From: Apoda limacodes
Taxonomy: Eukaryota; Arthropoda; Insecta; Lepidoptera; Limacodidae
Direction: 5' to 3'
DNA length: 64,000 bases
Assembly: GCA_946406115.1 (NCBI GenBank)
Contig: OX291544.1
Span: forward strand, 5,394,001 to 5,458,000
Part shown: positions 1-11,339 of the stretch, piece after piece
Numbering within the stretch: the stretch's first letter is position 1
How the letters are laid out: each line of letters begins with the position of its first letter
Notes under the pieces: generated by a model
Database searches by the model: none
What the model was told of the DNA's origin: nothing
The model's input: the letters and a program-made list of their open reading frames with translations, nothing else
Translations under genes and position numbers: made by a program

Positions 1-310
1 TAGCAACTCGATTACGTAACTGAATCATTGAAAACAACATTCGGAAAATAGTTACGTCGCTTTGAAGTTAGAATGCCAAAGATTAACCGTAACTTTACTA
101 GAGCTGTATAAACGAAATGTTTATGTTTTTTAGTTAAACTACACCTGGTTTCTTCTATCTTAATTATTCTTACATATTAAAAAAATCTTTCTGTCTGCCT
201 GTCAGTACACTTACACAGGTTTACATAAAAATTGTCTATACAATAAAATAAAGAACGTGAAATATTATATCAATGAAACGAGTAAAACTAATTATAGAAC
301 TTAAAACTAA
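1..310. other. AT-rich DNA, no gene seen
   Basis: AT-rich sequence left of LINE family A. I see no convincing coding region, RNA gene or terminal repeat. It may hold the insertion site of the LINE, but I could not identify a target-site duplication. Confidence 0.5.
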
Positions 311-894
311 GGTAGGGCACTGCAAGTACTCGCTCGAATAAGCCACCCGAACAACTAGAGCAGGGCATAGCGAGTACTTGCTCGAATGAGCGGCCCGAAC
401 TGGGGAAGTACCTCCACCTTACAGAAAACCGCGGCCATAATAACATTGAGTAGTGTTGTGTTCCTGGCGGTGAGTAAGGTTGCCAGAGCTCTTTGAGGAT
501 TCCCTGCGCGGACAGCGGAGGACCGGCGGTGCTTGTTGCTGTCATGCTCGGCGTAGACGCGGCGTGCTGGTTCGGCGGTCAGGGAGACCTGATGAAACGG
601 CTGATCGCTGGCCGCCCGCAGGTTGAACGGGATCCCAAACCCAGGGATCACTTAATCTCCGCCCTGGGAGGCTGATCCGCCAGCCTGTGTAAAGTATCTG
701 AAGTGGTAGTCGTGCCGGAGAAAGAGACCGGAGTGGACCCGGCTACTACAACAGAGGGGGATCAGGGGCCCTTCCGCCCGCCGTGCCAGCAACCGTATTA
801 TATGTGCCGAGCTTTGGCAGTCTTAGAACCGCACCTTTTGTTTTGTCTGTGCAGTGAATCCTCATCCTTAGTCTAAGTAACTTTTTTATATATT
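311..894 (+). promoter_or_regulatory. 5' UTR of LINE family A, with internal 38-bp duplication
   Basis: A GC-richer block upstream of the first LINE reading frame. It begins with two imperfect 38-bp direct repeats at 315-352 and 363-400 (31 of 38 positions match, spacing 48 bp). Upstream repeats of this kind often belong to the internal promoter of non-LTR elements; that role here is inference. Short reading frames in this block have no family resemblance and were not called genes. Confidence 0.5.
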
Positions 895-1916
895 ATGGCC
901 ATGAGAACGAAAAAGAAAAGAGTTTGTACAGCGGCTACTCCATCCACATATAATGTGGATTTTTGCAACATCAGGGGTATTCACGCAAATCTTAACGCAG
1001 TCCACCACCATCTCGAAACTGCGCAGCCGACCATTCTTTTTCTAACGGAGACGCAGATATCCTGCCCGGCCGACACATCATATCTTCACTATCCCGGCTA
1101 CAAACTCGAACACAATTTTATGAGTCGTGCCGGTGTATGTATGTTCGTCCGGGAGGTCTTCATAGCCTTGAAGACAGGGACCTGTCGATATTGTGGGTGC
1201 GCGTAGATTACGGCGGCCACACTCTTATCTATGCGTGCCTATACAGGTCTCATAGCGGTGACACGGACGTAACTCGACTCTTCCCGCACCTGAGTTTGAC
1301 GACTGACAAAGTTCTAGAGCAATATCCCACAGCAGAACTAGTTATTTTTGGAGACTTTAACGCCCACCATCGCGAGTGGCTCAGTTCTCGAACCAATAAC
1401 TATGCTGGGATATCAACTCATGAATTTGCTCTGACCTATGGATTCTCTCAGCTGGTACTTTCTCCAACGAGAATACCAGATATAGAGGAAGATACGAGCT
1501 CCTTACTGGACCTTCTGCTGACTACTCGTCCGGACGGATACTCCGTCTCAGTGGATGCGCCTCTTGGCTCCACGGACCACTGTCTCGTTCGGACTCAAGT
1601 GTCATGCACACAACCCGATCCTTCTGGGCCAACTAATTGGCGTCGTGTGTTGCACTATAAGTCGGCGGACTGGGATGGATTACGAGAATTTTACGCATCG
1701 TACCCGTGGAGGCAGATCTGCTTTAACTCAGAAGATCCTGACGTCTGCGCAGCTGCAGTCACTGAGACAATCCTTGCTGGTATGGAATGCTATATTCTTA
1801 GCCCGCGAGTAGCTGCCGGCGTCAAAAAACGACCGTGGTCTAATAGGTCTTGCAGAAAAGCTAAAATTCTTAAGCAAAATGCATATGAGACTTGCTTGGA
1901 CCACGGCTCGTTATAA
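895..1916 (+). pseudogene. LINE family A endonuclease domain (broken)
   Basis: Encodes the endonuclease/exonuclease/phosphatase-fold domain that nicks target DNA for target-primed reverse transcription. A first frame starts at ATG 895 and contains the family's N-terminal pattern, including 'LTETQIS', where the metal-binding Glu is expected. It stops at 1206. The homologous protein continues in another frame from about 1137 to 1916 and holds 'GDFNAHH' (near 1350) and 'STDHCLV' (near 1570), the conserved N and DH catalytic motifs. A frameshift between about 1137 and 1206 therefore separates the first catalytic Glu from the rest. The reading frame is interrupted again between 1916 and 2104, where decayed linker sequence remains translatable in pieces. 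The protein cannot be made intact from this copy. Confidence 0.8.
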
Positions 1917-2103
1917 TAAGGATCCGAATATTTCTTAGGTAAAACGCAAATTAAATGCTGCCTCGAGGTTCAGTAAGAAAGCAACTGCCAGAGCAAAATT
2001 CCAATTCATCTGCAAAATAGGTGGGCGACTTGCGAGCTATCCTTCTGGAAGTCGTGCTTTCTGGTCGCTTGCCAAACCACCACTGCGAAAGACCGATGGT
2101 GAC

Positions 2104-3780
2104 TTGGCCCATTGTGCTAAAGAGAAAGTCGATCTACTGTGCAGTTTCTTTGCCTCGAACTCGAATATGAGCGATGAAGGCGCTGTACCACCTACTATAC
2201 CGTGGTGCGGTAAGACCATGCCGGAAATCTCCATAACGCAGGTCCGGCGGGAGTTGCTTTCTCTACACGTTCATAAGTCGAGTGGGTCAGACAGTATACC
2301 AGCAGTGGTGCTTAAGCAGTGTGCTCCTGAGTTATGTCCTGTACTCACGCGCCTCTTCGCGCTTTCCTACCACACTAGGCAATTTCCGTCTTCATGGAAG
2401 ACTGCGAATGTGAACCTGGTGCCCAAAAAGGGCGATAGATCAGAACCATCGAATTACAGGTCTATCGCTATTACCTCTCTCCTCTCGAAGATAATGGAGC
2501 GTGTGATCAACACACAGCTTCTAAGATACCTAGAAGTACACGACCAGGTCAGTGACCGTCAATATGGCTTTCGCCACGGTCGCTCGACTGGTGACCTTCT
2601 AGTGTATCTCACACACCGATGGGCACTAGCCATTGGGAGTCAGGGGGAGGCATTGGCATGTAGCCTGGACATAGCGAAGGCGTTCGATCGGGTCTGGCAC
2701 CGGGGTCTTCTATCGAAGTTGCCATCTTACGGAGTGCCCGAGGGTTTGTGCAAATGGGTGGCTAGCTTTTTGTCCGGCAGACGCATACGAACCGTAGTTG
2801 ACGGTAGTTGCTCTGATAGCATGGACGTTAATGCTGGTGCAAGGCTCTGTGCTCTCTCCTACGCTGTTGCTACTGCATCTCAATGACATGTTGGACATCA
2901 ACAACATACATTGCTATGCAGATGATAGTACTGGAGACGCTTTTTACACGGGTGCAAACATCCCTCGTTCCGTTGTGGAGGAAAACCGCGGAGAACTTGT
3001 GTCTCAAATCGAGACCACACTGTCCCAGGTCTCTGACTGGGGACGGGTAAACTTGGTCCGATTCAACCCTACAAAGACCCAAGTGTGCGCGTTCACCGCT
3101 AAGAAAACTCCATTCACTGTAGTCCCACAATTCCAGAACACTCCCCTCTCCATCTCCAAGAGCATTGGGATCCTTGGTGTCGACATCTCCAGCGATGTTC
3201 AGTTCCGATATCATTTACAAGATAAGGTGAAGCTGGCGTCCAAAAACTTGGTGTACTCAACAGAGCAAAACAGTGCTTCACGTCGGGGCAAAGATTGTTA
3301 CTTTACAAGTCGCAAGTTCGGCCCCATATGGAGTGCTGCTGCCATCTCTGGGCAGATGCACATGGATACCAGTTTGGCCCTTTTGACTCGGTTCAACGAC
3401 GGGCTGTGAGAATTGTCGACGATTCCAAACTCACTTGCGGTATCGAGCCCTTAAGTCTGAGGAGAGACTTTGCCTCACTGTGTGTGTTCTACCGCTTGTA
3501 CAATGGGTTGTGTTCTGAGGAATTGTTCGAAATGATGCCCACGGCTACTTTCTACCATCGCACCGCTCGCCATCGGCAGGGAATTCATTCTCACACTTTA
3601 GAACCTAAATGGTCGCGTACAGTGCGGTTTCAGAAAGACTTCCTTCAGAGTTGTGGAATGAGCTCCTTGCCAAGGTTTTCTGCAAGGACTACAGTATGGG
3701 TCGGCAACCCGCAAGTGATACCCCTGGTGTTGCAAGCGTCCATAGGCTACGGTGACCGCTTACCATCAGGCGGACCGTAA
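2104..3780 (+). pseudogene. LINE family A reverse transcriptase (broken)
   Basis: Reverse transcriptase domain of the LINE, which copies the element RNA at the nicked target. The frame at 2104-2886 carries the fingers and palm start: 'NLVPKKGDRSEPSNYRSI', 'SDRQYGFRHGRST' and 'LDIAKAFDRVWH', the last with the first catalytic Asp. A frameshift near 2830 moves the 'QGSVLSPTL' motif into the frame 2798-3409, which also holds the catalytic 'YADD' box at 2915-2926. Another shift near 3300 moves the C-terminal thumb-like region into 3295-3780, including 'VQRRAVRIVDD'. All catalytic residues are still visible, so decay is by frameshift rather than loss of motifs. I saw no RNase H domain downstream. 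Confidence 0.85.
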
Positions 3781-3835
3781 GCTTGTTTGCCACCTCAGTG
3801 GTATAAAAAAAATAAATAAAAAATAATAATAACTG

Positions 3836-4190
3836 TTATGTTCATAAAATATAGGATGAGCTCTGCGACAGCTGGGTTTACACTTTAACATATATATCTA
3901 TATAAACATGCATGATGCCTTGTTTGTTTGTATTCATTCCATTACGTTAAATATTTAGCGAGTTTTTGTGCCCACGGCCACCGGTAACGTTTCAGTATTA
4001 GTAAATTGAGAGCGGAAAGGAGAAAATCCGACCAAGTCTTACCACCATTTATGTAATCCACAAACACAAACAAAAATATTTTTTTATTTGAGTTGATTGA
4101 ATGAAAGGTAAATTGCGGTATAAGATTTATGACGTATTAAAAAAAACTACTTACTAGATCTCGTTCAAACCAATTTTCGGTGAAAGTGTG
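3836..4190. other. AT-rich spacer, no gene seen
   Basis: AT-rich sequence between the LINE tail and the hairpin-ended repeat. No coding signal, RNA gene or inverted repeat was recognised. Confidence 0.5.
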
Positions 4191-4625
4191 CATGGTATAA
4201 TGTACATCATATATTTTTTTAGTTTTATCATTCTCTTATTTTAGAAGTTATAGGGGGGGGGGGATTTTGGAAGTGTCTATCGCGCAAATTATTTCGTTTA
4301 GAAAAAAATGATATTAGAAACCTCAATATCATTTTTGAAGACCTATCCATAGATACCCCACACGTGTGGGTTTAATGAAAAAAATAATTTTGAGTTACAG
4401 TTCTAAGTATGGGGAACCCCTAAAATTTATTGTTTTTTTGCTATTTTTGTGGGAAATCTTAATGCGGTTCGCAGAATACATCTACTTACCAAGTGTCAAC
4501 ATGGTGTATAGTTCTTATAGTTTTGGCAAAAAGTGGCTGTGACATACGAACGAACGGACAAACAGACAGACAAGACGAATCTATAAGGGTTCCGTTTTTT
4601 CCATTTGGCTACGGAACCCTAAAAA
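4191..4625 (+). repeat. Interspersed repeat ending in GGGTTCCGT hairpin
   Basis: Resembles a dispersed repeat very common in moth and butterfly genomes. Recognisable parts are an 11-G run at 4253-4263, a 'GATACCCCACAC' block near 4350, a 'GAACGGACAAACAGACAGAC' stretch near 4550, and a terminal hairpin whose perfect 10-bp arms are AGGGTTCCGT (4586-4595) and ACGGAACCCT (4611-4620). The same hairpin occurs at 58250-58283, and one arm occurs near 13220. No transposase is present, so it is a non-autonomous element of unknown class. Boundaries are approximate. Confidence 0.6.
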
Positions 4626-5944
4626 GGGAAAAGAGTGATACGGGAAAAAGAGGTTATTTTATTATTTCGGTTGTTTAATCGGTAATAAAATGATCGAACT
4701 GTCGAAGTCGTCCATACCGGATGAGGGCAAGGACAGTGAGATGAAAATGAATGCATTTTTTTAAAGGGCACACAAAAAGTTAGTTTTCGTCGACCCTGTT
4801 TTTAGGAAAATAAATAAATAAATATTTTTGGACATTACATTAGTTATTCAATCTAAGTGTTTTTTTTCCCCGACAAAGCCATAGGTATGATTTTACCAGT
4901 TTCACCGGAATTACTGATGAACATGGTGTCCATCGATTCGTTATGGTTGTCCGGGTGACATTGGCACAAGATGTCGTATTAAATCGAAAATTACGGATAT
5001 AACTTGTATAATACTCTATACGCACAATAAATAAAAATCATTCAAAAATATTCCAAATAAATGCTCGCTCGGGTCGATGTCTTTAACCTGACTGACATCA
5101 ATTTATTACCATTTTATGTCAGCCATTTGTCGAAGTATCGATATTTATGAGTAATATGTTAGAACGATCAAATATCAGTCATACCAGACCGCCCCGTGGA
5201 AACTGTCTACCGATCCGGAATTCATAAATTTACGTAAATATTTTCAGTGGATTTTTCCATTTGAGTAAAAGCTGATGGCCCGCCTAATATTGAGCAGATA
5301 CCACAGAATGTGAATATATGGACGCTAGTAATGGGTCACTATCCACTCGCATTTGGCAACAGAAGTAGTTACGATAATGTCTACTTCCCAGCTCCAGAGA
5401 TTGTTTTAGTAGTAAAGAAACGAAATATATATCTCTTTATTTAAGATATATGTATTAATTAAGATAGCGTTATACCATATTAATATATATCTTTATTAAC
5501 ATTTGAAATACGAAGTTTACTGTCATTCATTATCTAAAGACTAACATCTCATGAGATAAGGAATGATAGGATTTTATTAAATTTACTTTTACCATATTTT
5601 TAATTGAGTTTTTTCTCACTAGATATCTAATCTAAATAAAATAGATACCAATAATATATGTAGTGAAAAACTTACATATTATGCAAAAATATTGTAATTT
5701 GTGTTGTATATTGTATCTTCCGGAATAGGACAACATACCTACATACACAAAAATAGAATTTTAGACACAGTTGTTGAAAACACAGTATTAAACACAGGCA
5801 TTTCTGAAAAGAAAAAAAAATTTTAAAAAAGATATTGTTAGGGACTATATTGCAAATTTATATTCTACACACAAAACATAATTATTCCTGCCCTACGAAA
5901 AATTTAGAATACACCTTCATAATTCAATTTAAGTATTGTAAAAG
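4626..5944. other. AT-rich DNA with a degenerate LINE-tail scrap
   Basis: Mostly AT-rich with no gene. Around 5268-5335 a short stretch ('GATGGCCCGCCTAATATTGA' and following) resembles the degenerate 3' tail of family A-type LINEs. Short reading frames here have AT-rich, non-coding-like codon use. Confidence 0.4.
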
Positions 5945-6059
5945 TTGTCTCGTTCTGCTGCGCGGCGTATCTGCTGGCGTGCCCCGCGTGTACACGTACA
6001 CCTACTCTAAGCGCGATCTGCGACACGCGAATGCCATGGTCGACAACACCGTTGCTTAA
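5945..6059 (+). CDS. Candidate terminal coding exon, unknown protein
   Basis: A 115-bp GC-richer block in AT-rich surroundings that reads as a coding exon in one frame. It follows an AG at 5943-5944 that could be a splice acceptor, although the pyrimidine tract is weak. The frame ends in TAA at 6057-6059. Its codons mostly end in C or G (GTG CCC CGC GTG TAC ACG TAC ACC TAC), unlike the surrounding random frames. The C-terminus reads 'SKRDLRHANAMVDNTVA'. I do not recognise the protein and see no partner exon in the window, so the remainder would lie outside or upstream. Alternatives are an exon-derived insertion captured by a mobile element, or chance base composition. Confidence 0.35.
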
Positions 6060-8630
6060 TTAAACTGGACATCATTCATTTAGGAATCTCGACCCGATAG
6101 AAGAAGAAAAATACAACAAAAACATTGAGAAAAATTGAATCATCAGCCCGTATACAAAATGACAACAGGTTCCTGTGACTATTCCGTTAGCTCTATCGGA
6201 ACACCCCTACACTATACTCGCACTACATGCAAGAGGCACGCTCGCGCTTTCAACTAACCACTGTTATTTGTTTATCTATTCTGTGATCTCTACAGCCGAG
6301 CTATTACCTTACTGTAATTACTGTGCTAGCCGGCGGAACCGGCTTACAGAATACCGCCCCACCCGTGCTGCCAGGCTCTCCTAGGCTTTAAACTCAATAT
6401 TCTAGTACGAGATTTGACGACATGAAAATCATGTATCATCGTTTTACCGCCCGTTTCAACTTATGAAACTCTTATATCATGTGTCATATCGAACAAATCT
6501 ATGCAGTAACTGCCAAAAATGTCAAAGGTACAACCTATGTAAAGAGACCATCTCTGCCTAACTTTTTTAGTTTATTCTACACACAAACAAAAAATAATTT
6601 AGACTTGTATCACCCCTTCGTTTTACATCGGTGTTACGTAAAATTGTTATTATGGATTTAAAATTCATTTTTTTTTTGTTTTTTTCATCATATTTGGCTC
6701 AGAGTATATTATTATAGATGAGGTTATTTTAGGGTTCAACTCTAAACGTAATTTGCTGTTTTTCTGCGTGTTACGGCATTTACGGCTGAATGGCTGAAAA
6801 ACGGTTTTATAAGAAATGGTGTCTGAAACTGGCGAGTCAATTTTGAAAGTGAGAAAAACATATTTTTTTGTGTTGTCGCATTTGACAGGTTTTTTTATTT
6901 TAGTCCGTCACGTCTATCCAATAAACCCTACGGTAATGGACGACTTTTGTTAATCGTAGAAACTTTCAGATCGTTGCTATATTTATATTATATCCATATT
7001 TTTATTTTCCTTAAATCGTTTCTGTGATTGATCGAAAATCTTTTTTTTTTTTCGGAAATCGAAAATTTACGATATGCAATTAGGTTTATTTAAATGTTTG
7101 ATATAACATACAATTGTACTATGATAGAACTTTTATCATTCTAAAGTATATGCAATATAATAATAGCACATAAGCTTTTATTTAGAAAAATAATACTGGA
7201 ATATATAATAACGTCTCGTGTAACATAGTTTATAACGCCCGGTACCTTAATAACAAAATCGTACTGATAAGATTTCTATTTCAGATACTCAAATACACAA
7301 CTTACTCCTCAAGTGTATAGTTAAAGTCTTTGCATTTATAAACACGATTAGTATATCAGATATTGTGCTTGTGTTAATTGAATGTTATACCATGTCATTG
7401 TGCTCGACCGGTTTACGTGAAATCCATTAAAATATAAACATAACTTGTATACTGAGTTATTCACATTGTCAGTATTCATAAGTCACGGACGGAAGATCGT
7501 TGGTACATGATATACGTTTCTTTGCAGAAATATGTTTAGTCGTTTGTGTTTTTTGTCATAATCAATATGTCTTTTTAATCCAAAAGAATTGTATCAAAGC
7601 CGTAAAACCTAGCAGGCTGTAATCAAACATGTCTTATTAAAGTACAGAAGACGAAAAACGTTTAGGTACGTAACTACGTACTAAAGTTTCTTCTTACATT
7701 ATCTTGATCACTTGTAACTGTACTTGTGCTTGGAATAAAGTAGGGGAGATCTTACCACGATCGCTTATGAAAACGTCATAATTAAAACCAATTATGTATT
7801 TAAAGTGACTTCCAATTTTGTGAGATTACGTAATTTTAAACCATGACGGAATTGAAAAGTAAAAAGCGGGATTTGTTAGCTTTACATTAACGTAATTTAT
7901 AAACAGAAAGTCACAAATGAAAAGGAGCACGCAAGTCGTATTGAATAGATTTTGTTTAAAATTGCAGGTTTAAAAACTACTACTTTAATTTGTGATAATA
8001 ACATAATGTATATATATTAATGTATATATATAAACTTGCAATCATTCAATCAAAATCAAAAAATACCAAAATACCATAGCAGCTAAAATCAGACAACTGA
8101 TCTTTCGGCTGAACGTAATGAATTTGCTAACATCGTTATAGTGGTCATAGTAACACATCACAAGAAAGATTATTTTTAAATTCCATGCTAAGCTTCCAGA
8201 TCTCAAAAGGTACAGATTTAATATTCAATCTTGTTCAGACCTGTTGCGATAAGAACACCAATGTAATATCAATCAAATTAAATTTATCGCTGCCGATGTA
8301 AATGTCCTCTTATTAAAGGGCAACATGTCTGCCTGCACCTTAATTATTTTAAATACACGAAAATAAACCTTTTTAAATTGACAGTCCCGATATAAAGCTT
8401 CGTTCATACTTCGTGTAAGAGCTAGCAGAAATAGCAGGACATACTAAATTTAATGAGGAAATTTAAGAGTGTGTGGCAGCATTTCTCCGCCCTAAACATA
8501 GTCCGATTTTCACGATTTTTAAAATATATAGTTGTAGATGTTATGGAAAACTAAGTTTGTACGTTTTCATTTTAAACAAGTATTTATATACAAATAAAAA
8601 TGTAAGTGTGTAAACTTGTAAGTGATCATT

Positions 8631-8632
<2 letters not shown>
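6060..8632. other. AT-rich DNA, no gene seen
   Basis: A 2.5-kb AT-rich stretch. It contains a small perfect hairpin (AGCCGG/CCGGCT near 6329-6345) and several poly-T runs. No coding region or recognisable mobile-element end was found. Confidence 0.45.

Positions 8633-8681
<49 letters not shown>
8633..8681. repeat. (TA)n microsatellite
   Basis: About 24 uninterrupted TA units. The length is probably polymorphic. The tract can form a cruciform and is a typical assembly-sensitive site. Confidence 0.95.
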
Positions 8682-8683
<2 letters not shown>

Positions 8684-10518
8684 ACCAGAACCTAAAGCGA
8701 CGCTTGTGCTGAAATTGCTGAGTTTATTGCGCATGCCGAATTAATAAGGAAAAACAATTCAAGTTTCTTGCCTTTTTCGTGTCATTAAGTGTGCCCTGAA
8801 ATCAACAACAAAATAATATCTTTTTCTATTTCCTGCAATACAAAGTTTTAAAGTTCCATACATATTAAGTTTCGAAAATCGAACTTTTTGAGACCCCACT
8901 GCGAAATAACTCCCAAGTCAGTTTGAAAACCGTATGAAATATTGCATTTCGTACCCGATGTGGAACAATATGTCGTCGCCGCGTCACGTAGTCTCATTCT
9001 AAAGAACCGTAGTTTTTATTTTTTTTCCAATATATATATACTTACTACTTTCAGGTAGTAGAAAAAGTAACGTTCGTACCGAATACAAAATGACTTTTTT
9101 TACCCCAATTTTTACCGTTAGAAAAAGTGTCATTTTGTACTTGGTACCAAATATACTATTAGAGTATTTTTAGATGTTTATACTTTAAATAAGTTTGGCC
9201 AGATGTAATTCAGTCGCGCAATATAATTTATTGTATACAACACAAAAATATAATAAATTAACAATGATGAGTATTAGCACAATATGGTCGCTTTGTCGCT
9301 AAAGAGCCATTTGAACAAGGCAACCTATCTCGACCTCTTTCTAAACAAGCTGTTTCTTTGGTAAATTATAAATGTCTAAAATGAGACAAACATTTTATTT
9401 TCTCGGAGAAAAGCTTAGAATCGGGACGTAACAAGATTAATAACACCAAAAACTAAATAAAAAAGTTAATTTAAACTACATTAATAAAAATTAAATGCTC
9501 TACGTCGGTCAGCGCATCACTTGGGAACGGCTGGCCGGATTTGGCTTATTTTTCTAGAGAAATGTTTGTTATATTCGGAAATAAAGATAAAGAAAAAAAA
9601 CATTGCTAAACATACCCGGAAAATTGAGGTATTCGGAAATAACTAAATGTTTTTCGTATAAGAGTTTAGTATGATTTCAATATCATATCTCATGATTCGA
9701 ACGATCCGTAAAGAATTTACTAAAATTTGGAAAGGACAGCACAACATCTGTCATCTACTTTATTCACGAAAATATTAATTGTGTGAAACAGTATTTTTTT
9801 TTAGAATATTTTGTAACTTCTACTAGGTATCCTTCTTTAATTTAGCCAAACAAGATTTCAGAGTAAGATACTTAGTAGGTATATACAAAGATTAAGTACT
9901 TACAAGTTAGTTGGTACGTGTGTAGTTCCCTTTACAAAGAAAGTGTCCGTATTCAGTTATTTTATCAGATTGTTGGCGACATATTTTGTAATGCGGTACT
10001 TCGGTACTTGGTACAGTGTAAATATTCGCCGAGCTCAATATTTCAATAAAATAAGGTATTTTGCGTGTATTAAGCAATATTCAGGTAATTTAAAAGAGAG
10101 CTTTGAATGTCATATGACCTGAATTTGTTATTTTTTTGATGGATTGAGCATTCATAGCTCTCTGTCTCTGGCTGGGCTAGAGCTCTTCAGTCAGAAAGAT
10201 ATTACCAACAGTTTTCCCCCTTTTGTACCTCAATAATGCCACATTAGCGACTTCAGTTCAACTATTTCGAATGCTACTCTCAGTTACTCAGCGTTTTAGC
10301 AACTTAAACCATAGAAGTAAAAATCGCCAGAGTGTGATAGCTGTATATACCTACGACCTAAATTTCATTGCAATTTATTTTTCTTAACACGTCATACAGT
10401 TTTAAATTCCAGCGTAAACCATAAGAATATCTAATATAGATGGGTTCCTAACATCGACTGATTTCGTTTGGTATAAAACTATCACACACCTACACGGACA
10501 CGCTGATAAAGTAGTCCA
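8682..10518. other. AT-rich DNA with one fold-back and one repeat scrap
   Basis: No gene seen. Two items stand out. One is a fold-back with arms at 9076-9100 and 9121-9147 (GTACC..ATACAAAATGAC paired with its imperfect complement). The other, at 9496-9560, has the form 'GGGAACGGCTGGCCGGATTT' and resembles a dispersed lepidopteran repeat fragment. Confidence 0.45.
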
Positions 10519-10549
10519 TCCATACTAATATTATAAATGCGAAAGCAAC

Positions 10550-10582
<33 letters not shown>

Positions 10583-10916
10583 TACCTCTTTACGCTAAAA
10601 ACGCTGTACCAATTAAGATGAAATTTGTCAGAGAGGTAGTTGAGGGTTGAGTGTTTGACTGGCTACTTGAAAACGTCAAGTGTGAGTCGATTTTTTTATT
10701 ATGATTGCTGTTTAAACTCTTCACCGAAAACCGAATTTAGGGCGGGTGGAACCGCGGGCAATTTGACATGGAGATAGTTTGAGTCCCGGAAAAAGACATA
10801 GGATACTTGAAAAGATCAAGTGTGAGTTGGTTTTTATTCTATAATTGAGGAGTTGCCGTTGAAATCCTACACCGATAATAGAATTTAGGGCGGGTTGAAC
10901 CAAGGGCAAAAGCTAG
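10519..10916 (+). mobile_element. Non-autonomous Helitron (Lep1/MINE-1 type)
   Basis: The element starts TCCATACTAATATTATAAAT at 10519 after a host A (10518) and ends CTAG at 10916 before a host T (10917), as expected for a Helitron inserted between A and T. A (TCTG)n microsatellite lies near the 5' end (about 10551-10581). The body contains two diverged copies of an internal unit: '..ACTTGAAAA..TCAAGTGTGAGT..' followed by 'GAATTTAGGGCGGGT', near 10666-10765 and 10804-10900. It carries no RepHel coding sequence, so it must have moved using enzymes made elsewhere. The family name rests on resemblance to published lepidopteran microsatellite-associated elements. Confidence 0.8.
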
Positions 10917-11162
10917 TATAACATACGTTGTTTTTGTCTTTGTATTACACCGCTGCAGGTATGAATTGAAGTATAGTTTCATTCATACCTAGAATTTCTA
11001 TTAGAGAGCGTGTGTGTGAAGGGGGTCATATTAGTCATATAGGACGGAAAACGAAGATTTAGTCGCAAACAGATAGGAAAGCATCCAAGAGTCGAACGAC
11101 AACCGGCCTTTTAACTGTACGTGAAAAGAGTGACGGATAATATTGGATGAGCTCCTTACTCA

Positions 11163-11333
11163 AAAGTTTCATATCAAATACGCACTCCTAAAGACGTGGT
11201 TCCTAACCAGACACCAGGCGTCTACAAAATTGATTGCAGCTGCGGTAGTTCGTATATCGGACAAACGCAACGCACAATAGCAGCAGCAGCTGTACGATAC
11301 AACCTGGTCGAAACTTCGAGAACAAAAAGGTAA
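11163..11333 (+). pseudogene. Penelope-like element GIY-YIG endonuclease fragment
   Basis: An open stretch in one frame translating as '[20 protein letters not shown]', ending in TAA at 11331. The GVY...YIG pair with the intervening Cys-x-Cys matches the GIY-YIG endonuclease that ends Penelope-like retroelement proteins, which use it for target nicking. The frame is open from about 11163, but no Penelope reverse transcriptase can be read upstream. This is therefore a short relic of about 50 codons. The Ala-rich run after the motif (AAAA, from GCAGCAGCAGCT) departs from the usual domain. Other GIY-YIG proteins are possible, but the local pattern fits Penelope best. Confidence 0.65.
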
Positions 11334-11339
11334 AAGTTA

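Larger units (their letters stand above)
311..3835 (+). mobile_element. LINE family A, near full-length, frameshifted
   Basis: A non-LTR retrotransposon in the order 5' UTR, apurinic-type endonuclease, reverse transcriptase, short 3' UTR and A-rich tail. The coding part is broken into at least five frame segments between 895 and 3780, so it is inactive. The 3' end (about 3722-3835) has the tail 'TTTGCCACCTCAGTGGTATA' followed by an A-rich run. A truncated minus-strand copy lies at 48749-49951 and a tail-only copy at 59149-59217. The protein resembles the CR1/jockey group of insect LINEs, but the exact clade was not resolved. No clear target-site duplication was found, so both ends are approximate. 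Confidence 0.85.
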
